A DNA stretch of 5,977 nucleotides from Candidatus Izemoplasma sp. (GTDB taxonomy: Bacteria; Bacillota_I; Bacilli_A; Izemoplasmatales; Izemoplasmataceae): positions 1 through 5,977 of the forward strand of contig SLPE01000135.1 of assembly GCA_007132145.1 (NCBI GenBank). Direction: 5' to 3'. Shown in pieces: positions 1 through 5,977 of this stretch. A program made the translations under genes and the position numbers. The first letter of the stretch is position 1. Every line of letters starts with the position of its first letter. A model generated the notes under the pieces. The model was given only the letters and a program-made list of their open reading frames with translations. It was not told the DNA's origin and ran no database searches.

Positions 1-1
1 C

Positions 2-94
2 AAATCCGCGGTCAAGTACTTCAAAGAAATCCATGAAGAAAAACTCTCGTTGAACGAAGAAGAACTGAAAAAAATCAGGGAGGCAAACACATGA
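2..94 (+). CDS. 3' end of an unidentified gene (C-terminal 30 residues)
   Basis: Only one forward frame stays open from the left edge to position 94; the other two meet stops within about 50 nt. It encodes a charged, Lys/Glu-rich tail ending in ...KKIREANT and then TGA at 92-94, which looks like an amphipathic helical C-terminus. The stop overlaps the ATG of the next gene in the classic ATGA arrangement (91-94), and the last codons contain that gene's ribosome binding site. This is strong evidence for a real gene translationally coupled to the amidohydrolase. The family cannot be identified from so short a tail; its 5' part lies outside the window. Confidence 0.7.
   Translation, partial: KSAVKYFKEIHEEKLSLNEEELKKIREANT
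77..83 (+). promoter_or_regulatory. Ribosome binding site of the amidohydrolase gene
   Basis: AGGGAGG lies 7 nt before the ATG at 91, inside the last codons of the preceding gene. It is a near-perfect anti-16S match at optimal spacing and fixes the start at 91. It allows independent initiation in addition to coupling through the ATGA overlap. Confidence 0.8.
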
Positions 95-1257
95 TCGTCA
101 TTCACAACGCCAAGCTCTTCACGATGGAAGACATCAACGATGAAACCGGATACGTCGCCATCAAAGGGGGCAAGGTCGAAAAAGTCGGGCGGCGGTTCTC
201 GCCCGAGAGATTCAAGGGATACAAGACCATCGACGCGAAAGGGCGGACCGTGACCCCCGGTCTCGTCGATCCGCATTGTCATATCGGGGTCATGGAAGAA
301 GGCATCCAGTTCGAAGGCAACGACACGAACGAGATGACCCATCCGATCTACCCCGAACTCCGCGGTCTAGACAGCATCTATCCACACGACCGCGCTTTCG
401 CCTACACCGCCTCGAGCGGGGTCACCTCCGTCGTCACCGGACCGGGGAGCGCCAATGTCATCGGCGGGACGTTCGCAGCCCTCAAGACGGTCGGAAAGAC
501 GGTCGATGAGATGGTCTTCAAAGAAGAAGTCTGCATGAAGATGGCGCTCGGTGAAAACCCTAAACGCGTTTATTCGACACAGAAGAAAGCGCCCTCGACG
601 CGGATGGCCAGTGCGGCACTGATGCGGGAATGGTTGATGAAAGCCAGACAGTATCGGGATGAACTCAAGGCCTACGAAGCCGGCGAAGAAGACGCCAAGA
701 AACCGTCGTTCGACATGAAACTTCACAGTTTGATGCGCGTCTTCGACGGCATGCCCGTCAAGATTCATGCCCATAGGAGCGACGACATCATGACCGCCAT
801 CCGCATCGCCAAAGAGTTCGATCTCGACGCGACGATCGACCATGCGACCGAGGCCTACCTCATTCCCGAAGCGGTCAAGAACAGCGGGATGGGCATGATT
901 TTGGGACCGACTTTCGGATACTCGTCGAAGTACGAACTCATTCACCGCTCCTTCAAGAGTGCGAAGATATTGCACGATTACGACATCCCCTTCGCGATCA
1001 TGACGGACCACCCCGTCATCACCCTCGATGCGACCCTCGTACAAGCGGCCCTCTTCGTCAAAGAAGGTCTCTCCAAAGAAGCGGCGCTATCGGCGTTGAC
1101 CATCCAAGCGGCGAAACTCAACGCCATCGACGACCGCGTCGGATCGCTCAAGGACGGTAAGGATGCCGACCTCGTCATCTGGGACGGCGATCCGTTCGAC
1201 ATCATGACGCGGCCGAGCATGGTCATGATCGACGGCGTTGTCGTCCACGAGCGTTGA
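91..1257 (+). CDS. Imidazolonepropionase-like metal-dependent amidohydrolase (COG1228 type)
   Basis: A 388-residue member of the amidohydrolase superfamily: a TIM-barrel hydrolase acting on C-N bonds of cyclic amides or related substrates, probably cytoplasmic (no signal peptide or membrane segment). Visible features in order: an N-terminal beta-sandwich strand region (1-55); the strand-1 motif TPGLVDPHCHIG with metal ligands H62 and H64; a GVTSVVTGPGS segment (110-120); KIHAHR with H226/H228; DHATE with H251; MTDHP with D306, the expected catalytic Asp; and a C-terminal GSLKDGKDADLVIWDGDP closing segment typical of the family. K150 or K158 (MKMALGENPK) are candidates for a bridging or substrate-contacting lysine. 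Length is normal. The family resembles HutI, but no other hut gene is visible, so histidine degradation should not be assumed and the substrate is unknown. The start is supported by the AGGGAGG site and the ATGA overlap. The membrane protein gene follows after 4 nt, so the two are likely co-expressed. Confidence 0.88.
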   Translation: MIVIHNAKLFTMEDINDETGYVAIKGGKVEKVGRRFSPERFKGYKTIDAKGRTVTPGLVDPHCHIGVMEEGIQFEGNDTNEMTHPIYPELRGLDSIYPHDRAFAYTASSGVTSVVTGPGSANVIGGTFAALKTVGKTVDEMVFKEEVCMKMALGENPKRVYSTQKKAPSTRMASAALMREWLMKARQYRDELKAYEAGEEDAKKPSFDMKLHSLMRVFDGMPVKIHAHRSDDIMTAIRIAKEFDLDATIDHATEAYLIPEAVKNSGMGMILGPTFGYSSKYELIHRSFKSAKILHDYDIPFAIMTDHPVITLDATLVQAALFVKEGLSKEAALSALTIQAAKLNAIDDRVGSLKDGKDADLVIWDGDPFDIMTRPSMVMIDGVVVHER

Positions 1258-1261
1258 ACCC

Positions 1262-1804
1262 ATGTCGTTCTTGAATATCGAGATTCCCGCGCTCCTGTTG
1301 TATTTCTTGATTTTCTTCACGAAGATCATCGAAGTGGCGATGGCTGTCGTGCGAATCGTTCTGATTACGAAAAACGAAAAATTCAAGGCGTCGGTCATCG
1401 GTTTTTTCGAAGTGCTCATCTGGGTGCTGATCGTCGCCGCCGTCCTCGACAACATCGCCGAGGACCCGATCAAAGTCATCATCTATGCACTCGCGTTCGC
1501 CATCGGAAACTATGTCGGTTCCTATCTTGAAAACAAGCTGGCGATCGGCACCGTCAACATCGAAGCCATCGTCAAGAAGATCCACGGAAAGTCCTTGTCG
1601 ATCGCGCTTAGGGAAAAAGGTTTCGCGGTTACCGCGGTCGATGCTTACGGCCGCGACGACCGCAAGGAAATCCTCTACATGCATGTGCCCCGCAAAAGAA
1701 TCGACGAAACGATCGAATTGATCAAATCCTTTCAAAGCGACGTCGTCATCACGATCAACGACATCCGCCCCGTTTACGGGGGACACGGCATCTTGCGCAA
1801 GTGA
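1262..1804 (+). CDS. UPF0316 family membrane protein (DUF5698 + DUF2179)
   Basis: A 180-residue protein with about three membrane-spanning segments near residues 8-36, 43-63 and 70-90, then a soluble C-terminal domain (about 95-180) carrying the DUF2179-like pattern: GKSLSIALREKGFAVT, EILYMHVPRKR, and a final VVITINDIRPVYGGHG. This matches the UPF0316 family found in Bacillota (Bacillus YebE type), whose function is unknown; the cytosolic domain may bind a ligand, but that is inference. ATG 1262 is chosen over an upstream in-frame TTG at 1238 because the latter lies inside the amidohydrolase gene and would add eight residues before the hydrophobic segment. No good Shine-Dalgarno precedes ATG 1262, and it starts 4 nt after the preceding TGA, so translation probably depends on termination-reinitiation. 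Confidence 0.85.
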   Translation: MSFLNIEIPALLLYFLIFFTKIIEVAMAVVRIVLITKNEKFKASVIGFFEVLIWVLIVAAVLDNIAEDPIKVIIYALAFAIGNYVGSYLENKLAIGTVNIEAIVKKIHGKSLSIALREKGFAVTAVDAYGRDDRKEILYMHVPRKRIDETIELIKSFQSDVVITINDIRPVYGGHGILRK

Positions 1805-1842
1805 ACAGGCGCATCTCGATGGACTTCTTTTTATCGCAATCC

Positions 1843-1871
1843 TATACATCATGACGGGTTTGTGGTATGAT
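1843..1871 (+). promoter_or_regulatory. Probable sigma-A promoter for pnp (extended -10)
   Basis: A -10 box TATGAT (1866-1871) is preceded by TGG, giving an extended -10 (TGnTATGAT). A weaker -35 box TATACA (1843-1848, 4 of 6 consensus) sits exactly 17 nt upstream. The predicted transcript start is near 1877-1878, leaving a leader of about 45 nt before the pnp ATG. It is the only strong promoter-like match in the 118-nt gap between the membrane protein gene and pnp. Confidence 0.75.
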
Positions 1872-1910
1872 ATTCAGTTGTAGAAAACGAAATACTCCCA
1901 ACGACGAAAT

Positions 1911-1916
1911 GAGGAG
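1911..1916 (+). promoter_or_regulatory. pnp: Ribosome binding site of pnp
   Basis: GAGGAG lies 6 nt before the ATG at 1923 and fixes that start. Confidence 0.8.
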
Positions 1917-1922
1917 CAATCT

Positions 1923-4091
1923 ATGAACGAAGCGAAAATATTCACGTTAGACCTCGACGGCAAGAAAGTCGTCGCGGAAATTGGCGAAGTCGCGAAAGCC
2001 GCGACCGCAGCCGCCATCGTCCGTTACGGCGACACGGCCGTACTCAGCGTCACACAAGCCTCGAAGGAACCGTCCACGTTGCCGTTTTTTCCGTTGATGG
2101 TCCTCTACACCGAAAAACTTTACGCCGCAGGGAAAATCCCCGGCGGATTCTTCAAGCGAGAAGCGCGACCTTCCGAACACGAAACCTTGACAGCGCGGAT
2201 GATCGACCGTCCGATTCGGCCATTGTTTCCGGATGATTTCCGTCACGACATCCAACTCATCAACACCGTCTTGAGCGGAGACACCGATTCTTCACCCGCC
2301 ATGACGGCCATGCTCGGAAGCAGCCTTTCTCTCGCCTTGAGCCCGATGCCGTTCGACGGGCCGATCGCCGGTGTCGTCGTCGGTCGAATCGACGGCGAGT
2401 TCGCACTCAATCCGAGCGAAGAGGACCTCGAACGTTCCGACATCGAGTTGATCGTCGCCGGAACGGCCGATGCCGTGAACATGGTTGAAGCAGGTGCAAA
2501 GCAAGTCCCTGAAGAAGACATGCTCGACGCCATCCTCTTCGGCCATGCGTGGATCAAGAAACTCTGTGCCTTCCAACAAGACATCATCGACGAACTCGGT
2601 CAACCGAAAATGGCCTACGCGCCGAAACAACCGACCGCCGAACTGCTCGAATACATCCGCAAGGACGCCGAAGCCGATCTGATCAAAATCGCCGGCGTCA
2701 ACGACCGCAAGGAACGAAGTGAGCAAGTCGCCGTCGTCCATGACCGTATCGCCGAACATGTCGAAGAGGCTTATGCGGCCTTGGAAAAAGACGACATCGC
2801 CGATCTGATCAAGGAGGCGAAAGGACACGTCGATGACATCATCAAGAAAGAAGTGCGTCGTCGCATCATCGAAGAAAAGATTCGTCCCGACGGTAGAGCC
2901 CTCGACGTCGTCAGACCATTGACGTCGAAAATCGACTTGTTCGAACTGACCCACGGCAGCGCGATGTTCACCCGCGGGCAGACGCAGGCGCTCAGCATCA
3001 CCACCCTCGGCGCCTTGGGCGAACACCAGATCATCGACGGACTCGGTGACACCGACAACAAACGCTTCATGCTTCATTACAATTTCCCGCCCTACAGTGT
3101 CGGTGAAAACCGACGTTACGGACCTCCGAGTCGCCGTGAAATCGGCCACGGAGCCCTCGGCGAGCGAGCTCTCTTGCAAGTGCTGCCCGATGAAGAGGAT
3201 TTCCCCTACACCGTCCGCGTCGTCTCTGAAATCCTTGAAAGCAACGGGTCGACGAGTCAAGCCTCCATCTGCGCCGCGAGCATGAGCCTGATGGCCGCGG
3301 GTGTTCCGATGGGCGCCGCCATCGCCGGTATCGCGATGGGGTTGATCCATGACGGACAGACGTATCGGATCCTCACCGACATCCAAGGTCTCGAAGACCA
3401 TATCGGCGATATGGATTTCAAAGTCGCCGGTTCGAAAGACGGCATCACCGCTTTACAAATGGACATCAAGATTTCCGGTCTCTCGCGCGATATTCTCAAA
3501 GAAGCGCTCGAACAGGCGCGCAAGGCTCGTCTCGAAGTGCTCGACAACATGAACGCCGTCATCGACAAGCCGCGTCCCGAAGTGTCCAAGCACGCACCGA
3601 AAGTCAAAATCATGGTCATCGACGTCGAGAAGATCCGAGACGTCATCGGACCCGGCGGAAAAATCATCTCGAAAATCATCGATGATTGCGACGATGTCAG
3701 AATCGACATCGAGCAAGACGGTCGTGTCACGATCATGCACACCGAAATCGAGCCGATCGACAAGGCGATCAAACGTATCGAGGACATCGTCCGCGTCGCA
3801 AAGGTCGGCGAAACGTACCGCGGTCGTGTCGTCCGCATCGAGAAATTCGGATGCTTCGTCGAACTTTGGCAAGGGACGGACGGTCTCTGCCATATCTCTA
3901 AGCTCGCGCACGAACGTGTAGGTCGTGTCGAAGACGTCGTCAAACTCGGCGACATGATCAACGTCAAAGTCATCGGCATCGACGACCGCGGCCGGATCGA
4001 CCTCTCGCGCAAAGCGACGTTGCCGGCACCGGACAAGACCACTTCCCGTCCTCCGAGAAAAGAGCCGAGACCTCCAAGGAAGAAAGAGTGA
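1923..4091 (+). CDS. pnp: Polyribonucleotide nucleotidyltransferase (PNPase)
   Basis: PNPase degrades RNA 3'-to-5' by phosphorolysis, releasing nucleoside diphosphates, and can run in reverse to add tails; it works as a cytoplasmic trimer in mRNA decay. The 722-residue protein has the full family layout: first RNase PH core (about 10-225, with [13 protein letters not shown] and [13 protein letters not shown]), helical linker (about 240-320), second RNase PH core (about 322-545), KH domain (about 560-622, GPGG loop at 576-579), S1 domain (about 628-697) and a short basic Pro/Arg/Lys tail (698-722). Active-site features are present: phosphate-binding SNGSTSQAS (440-448), RREIGHG (404-410), and D492, D498 and K500 in [10 protein letters not shown], equivalent to E. 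coli D486, D492 and K494. The usual SVGET reads SVGEN here. It has its own promoter and strong RBS. The rpsO gene normally found just upstream is absent; rnpB follows. Confidence 0.98.
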   Translation: MNEAKIFTLDLDGKKVVAEIGEVAKAATAAAIVRYGDTAVLSVTQASKEPSTLPFFPLMVLYTEKLYAAGKIPGGFFKREARPSEHETLTARMIDRPIRPLFPDDFRHDIQLINTVLSGDTDSSPAMTAMLGSSLSLALSPMPFDGPIAGVVVGRIDGEFALNPSEEDLERSDIELIVAGTADAVNMVEAGAKQVPEEDMLDAILFGHAWIKKLCAFQQDIIDELGQPKMAYAPKQPTAELLEYIRKDAEADLIKIAGVNDRKERSEQVAVVHDRIAEHVEEAYAALEKDDIADLIKEAKGHVDDIIKKEVRRRIIEEKIRPDGRALDVVRPLTSKIDLFELTHGSAMFTRGQTQALSITTLGALGEHQIIDGLGDTDNKRFMLHYNFPPYSVGENRRYGPPSRREIGHGALGERALLQVLPDEEDFPYTVRVVSEILESNGSTSQASICAASMSLMAAGVPMGAAIAGIAMGLIHDGQTYRILTDIQGLEDHIGDMDFKVAGSKDGITALQMDIKISGLSRDILKEALEQARKARLEVLDNMNAVIDKPRPEVSKHAPKVKIMVIDVEKIRDVIGPGGKIISKIIDDCDDVRIDIEQDGRVTIMHTEIEPIDKAIKRIEDIVRVAKVGETYRGRVVRIEKFGCFVELWQGTDGLCHISKLAHERVGRVEDVVKLGDMINVKVIGIDDRGRIDLSRKATLPAPDKTTSRPPRKEPRPPRKKE

Positions 4092-4097
4092 CATACG

Positions 4098-4125
4098 GTC
4101 TTTAGCCGCTCATGCGGCTCAAGAT
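4098..4125 (+). other. Stable hairpin between pnp and rnpB
   Basis: A perfect 6-bp stem, AGCCGC (4104-4109) with GCGGCT (4114-4119), closes a TCAT loop. Below a single T/C mismatch it continues with TCTT (4099-4102) pairing AAGA (4121-4124), plus a possible G-U pair 4098/4125. No T-run follows on either strand, so it is not a standard rho-independent terminator. It lies 7 nt after the pnp stop and 3 nt before the RNase P RNA P1 helix. Plausible roles are a 3'-end protector for pnp mRNA or a processing site that frees rnpB; both are inference. Confidence 0.55.
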
Positions 4126-4128
4126 AGA

Positions 4129-4491
4129 GCAGTTTGCGTTTCGGGCGATCGAGCCCGTCTCCGGGCGGGTTAGGAAAGTCCATGCTGGCACAGGCTGAGA
4201 CGCCTGTAGTGTTTGTGATAGCGGAAACCATAACGCTATGCGCCCCTTCCTGGGGCGACGGCCGGGAAACCGCCTGTCAAATGGCGGGAGACCCTTTAAA
4301 AGTGCCACAGTGACGATGCCGGATGGAAACGTCCGGCGTGGAACGGGTAAACCCCTCAAGCCAGAAACCCAAATATTGGTCGGGGCACCTGTCAAGGGGA
4401 ACGAAGAACCTGCGACGGGGCGGCATTGCCGCAGATAAATGATTGCCGCCGGGTACGGTACAGAACATGGCTTACAGAAACGCAAAGTGCC
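4129..4491 (+). ncRNA. rnpB: RNase P RNA, bacterial type B
   Basis: This is the catalytic RNA of RNase P, which removes 5' leaders from precursor tRNAs with the RnpA protein. Hallmarks in order: P1 TTTGCGTTT (4133-4141) pairing AAACGCAAA (4478-4486), extended by GCA/TGC across one mismatch; P3 GCCCG/CGGGC (4153-4157/4162-4166); conserved AGGAAAGTCCATG with P4 strand CCATG (4180-4184) against CATGG (4466-4470); AGTGCCACAGTGACGA (4301-4316) in the core; P10.1 GCCGGA/TCCGGC (4318-4323/4332-4337); the L15 GGT (4378-4380) that binds tRNA 3' CCA; P15.1 CCTGTC/GACGGG (4388-4393/4414-4419); P18 GCGGC/GCCGC (4420-4424/4428-4432); GATTGCCGCC; and ACAGAACATGGCTTACAG. P10.1 and P15.1, with long stretches matching the Bacillus form, mark type B. 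About 363 nt against about 400 in Bacillus; P19 seems absent. The ends are estimated from P1 and may be off by a few nt. Confidence 0.97.
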
Positions 4492-4515
4492 AAAGACGCT
4501 CAAGGGCGTCTTTTT
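4492..4515 (+). terminator. Rho-independent terminator after rnpB
   Basis: AAAGACGC (4492-4499) pairs perfectly with GCGTCTTT (4506-4513) around a 6-nt loop, and the stem runs into a TTTTT tract (4511-4515). It abuts the end of P1, so it probably ends the rnpB transcript (and any pnp-rnpB transcript), and 3' trimming would yield the mature RNA. Confidence 0.88.
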
Positions 4516-4526
4516 CCTTGATAGCG

Positions 4527-4555
4527 TTGAAAAACATGCGGTCATGGTGTAAAAT
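4527..4555 (+). promoter_or_regulatory. Sigma-A promoter for lepA
   Basis: TTGAAA (4527-4532) and TAAAAT (4550-4555) each match consensus at 5 of 6 positions, with an ideal 17-nt spacer. The predicted start is near 4562, giving a leader of about 21 nt. It begins 11 nt after the rnpB terminator tract, so lepA starts a separate transcription unit. Confidence 0.85.
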
Positions 4556-4570
4556 ATGAGAAGCGCTGAA

Positions 4571-4576
4571 AGGGAG
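4571..4576 (+). promoter_or_regulatory. lepA: Ribosome binding site of lepA, decides the start
   Basis: AGGGAG abuts an in-frame ATG at 4577 and lies 6 nt before a second in-frame ATG at 4583. Spacing favours 4583 as the real start. Confidence 0.75.
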
Positions 4577-4582
4577 ATGAAG

Positions 4583-5977
4583 ATGCCCTCGGACACGGAC
4601 ATCACCACGATAAAAAAGAGACAGAAGACCATCCGGAATTTTTCCATCATCGCCCATATCGACCACGGTAAGAGTACGCTCGCAGACCGTATTCTTGAGC
4701 GTACCAAAAGCATCACAGCCCGTGAAATGCGCGAACAACTGCTCGATTCGATGGACCTCGAGCGCGAACGGGGCATCACCATCAAACTCAACGCCGTACA
4801 AATCAAACACGAACACCACGACGGAAACACCTATATCTTTCACTTGATCGACACGCCGGGGCATGTCGATTTCACCTATGAAGTATCGCGTAGCCTCGCC
4901 GCATGTGAAGGCGCACTACTCGTTGTCGACGCCGCACAAGGTATCGAGGCGCAAACGCTCGCCAACGTCTATCTCGCCCTCGAAAACGACCTTGAAATCA
5001 TCCCGGTCATCAACAAGATCGACTTGCCGAGCGCCGATATCCCCAAAGTCAAGAACGACATCGAAGACGTCATCGGTCTCGATACGCAACACTGCGTCCT
5101 TGCGAGCGCCAAAGAAGGCCTCGGCATCGACGACATCCTCGACCGCGTGATCCATGTCGTTCCCGCGCCCTCCGGAGATCCATCCGCGCCTTTGAAAGCC
5201 CTCATCTTCGACTCTTACTACGACAGTTACCGCGGTGTCGTCCCCTCGATCCGCGTCATCGACGGCACCATCAAGAAAGGCGACGTCATCAAAATGATGG
5301 CTACGAACAAGACGTTCGAAGTCATCGAAGCCGGCGTGTTCACCCCCAAACAAGAACCGCGCGACATACTCGGTCCCGGTGACGTCGGCTATTTGACAGC
5401 CGCGATCAAAACCGTCGAACACGTCCGCGTCGGCGATACCATCACCCACAAATCCCGTCCCGCGGAAGAACCCCTGCCCGGGTACAGACAACTGAGTCCG
5501 ATGGTGTATTGCGGACTGTTTCCGATCGATTCGAACGATTACGTCGCGCTACGAGAAGCGCTCGAGCGTTTGAAACTCAACGACGCGAGTCTCATCTACG
5601 AGCCGGAAAACTCCCGCGCCCTCGGTTTCGGCTTCCGCATCGGATTTCTCGGCACGTTGCACATGGAAATCATCCAGGCCCGCATCGATCGTGAATTCGA
5701 CATTCCCCTGATTGCGACGGCGCCGAGCGTCATCTATCACGTCCATTTGCATGACGGTACGATGAAGACGATCGACAACCCTTGTCAAATGCCCGAAGCC
5801 CAAGCCATCGACCGGATCGAAGAACCTTTCGTCGAGGCGACGCTCTTCACGCCGAAAGACTATGTTGGCAACGTCATGGAACTGTGCCAACGAAAACGCG
5901 GCATCTACAAGGACATGAAATATTTCGGCGACATGCGGGTGCAACTGACGTATCACCTTCCCCTTCTGGAAATCGTC
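4583..5977 (+). CDS. lepA: Elongation factor 4 (LepA GTPase), 3' end outside the window
   Basis: LepA/EF4 is a ribosome-associated translational GTPase reported to back-translocate or remodel stalled ribosomes and to assist small-subunit biogenesis. The first 465 residues are present; the family is usually about 600, so about 135 residues, including the end of domain V and the LepA-specific C-terminal domain, lie beyond the edge. GTPase motifs are all intact: G1 AHIDHGKST (24-32), G2 RGIT (63-66), G3 DTPGH (90-94, catalytic H94), G4 NKID (144-147), G5 SAK (175-177). Domain II covers about 200-290. The following region carries LepA signatures such as [16 protein letters not shown] (348-363), and [21 protein letters not shown] with [11 protein letters not shown] near the right edge. 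LepA is distinguished from EF-G by these and by the lack of an EF-G G' insertion. Start ATG 4583 is set by the AGGGAG spacing. Transcription is from the promoter just upstream, separated from rnpB by a terminator. Confidence 0.97.
   Translation, partial: MPSDTDITTIKKRQKTIRNFSIIAHIDHGKSTLADRILERTKSITAREMREQLLDSMDLERERGITIKLNAVQIKHEHHDGNTYIFHLIDTPGHVDFTYEVSRSLAACEGALLVVDAAQGIEAQTLANVYLALENDLEIIPVINKIDLPSADIPKVKNDIEDVIGLDTQHCVLASAKEGLGIDDILDRVIHVVPAPSGDPSAPLKALIFDSYYDSYRGVVPSIRVIDGTIKKGDVIKMMATNKTFEVIEAGVFTPKQEPRDILGPGDVGYLTAAIKTVEHVRVGDTITHKSRPAEEPLPGYRQLSPMVYCGLFPIDSNDYVALREALERLKLNDASLIYEPENSRALGFGFRIGFLGTLHMEIIQARIDREFDIPLIATAPSVIYHVHLHDGTMKTIDNPCQMPEAQAIDRIEEPFVEATLFTPKDYVGNVMELCQRKRGIYKDMKYFGDMRVQLTYHLPLLEIV

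Noticed and set aside
1238..1261. TTG start at 1238 for the UPF0316 protein
   Set aside because: It would overlap the amidohydrolase gene and lacks a good ribosome binding site; the ATG at 1262 is better placed right after the preceding stop and before the first membrane segment.
1895..1916. CTCC (1895-1898) pairing with GGAG (1913-1916) to mask the pnp ribosome binding site
   Set aside because: Only 4 bp around a 14-nt loop with no extension on either side; too weak to claim a regulatory switch. No large leader stem-loop like that of E. coli pnp is seen either.
2292..3401. 369-codon open frame on the minus strand inside pnp
   Set aside because: Asp/Val/Arg-rich antisense shadow produced by the abundant GTC/GAC/ATC codons of pnp; no domain and no ribosome binding site noted.
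4098..4125. Hairpin after pnp as a rho-independent terminator
   Set aside because: No T-tract follows the stem on either strand; kept only as an unassigned RNA structure.
3257..4231. Long open frame on the minus strand (324 codons) overlapping pnp and the rnpB 5' end
   Set aside because: It lies antisense to a clearly conserved PNPase and an RNA gene, and its Ser/Arg/Met-rich composition is typical of reading GC-biased codons backwards. No recognisable domain.
4238..4438. 66-codon + strand open frame inside rnpB
   Set aside because: Fully within the structured RNase P RNA; chance open frame.
4577..4582. ATG 4577 as the lepA start
   Set aside because: It directly abuts the AGGGAG ribosome binding site, leaving no spacer; ATG 4583 has the correct spacing.
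4102..4830. 242-codon minus-strand open frame across rnpB and the lepA start
   Set aside because: It crosses the RNase P RNA, its terminator and the lepA promoter, all of which are strongly supported on the + strand.

Overview
The window carries ordinary chromosomal genes, all on the + strand and closely packed. The standard genetic code is in use: the four gene ends present are all TGA, while tryptophan is written TGG in the amidohydrolase, the membrane protein and PNPase. A type B (Bacillus-like) RNase P RNA, strong purine-rich ribosome binding sites, sigma-A-like promoters and a UPF0316 membrane protein point to the Bacillota/Mycoplasmatota side of the Gram-positive bacteria. Base composition looks moderately GC-rich by eye, with many third-position C's (GTC, ATC, GAC). 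This would fit an uncultured Bacilli or 'Tenericutes'-type lineage that has kept UGA as a stop; the placement is inference, not a taxonomic call.

Layout. (1) Positions 2-1804 form a tight, probably translationally coupled gene string: the 3' end of an unidentified gene, an imidazolonepropionase-like metal-dependent amidohydrolase (ATGA overlap), and a UPF0316/DUF2179 membrane protein (4-nt gap). (2) A good extended -10 promoter in the 118-nt gap at 1805-1922 drives pnp (1923-4091), a full-length PNPase with two RNase PH cores, a helical linker, KH and S1 domains. (3) Beginning 37 nt after pnp is rnpB (about 4129-4491), the RNase P RNA, with a rho-independent terminator abutting its 3' end (4492-4515). 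No good promoter is visible just before rnpB; a stable hairpin (4098-4125) lies there instead. (4) A near-consensus promoter (4527-4555) then drives lepA (4583 to beyond the window end), encoding elongation factor 4.

Functionally, the right two thirds is an RNA-processing and translation block: PNPase degrades and trims RNA, RNase P matures tRNA 5' ends, and LepA/EF4 acts on the ribosome. The left third is a small metabolic/membrane operon whose substrate and role cannot be read from sequence. No mobile element, CRISPR array or evident new system is seen. The most notable points are the pnp-rnpB arrangement with its intergenic hairpin, the compact type B RNase P RNA without P19, and pnp lying outside its usual rpsO-pnp context.
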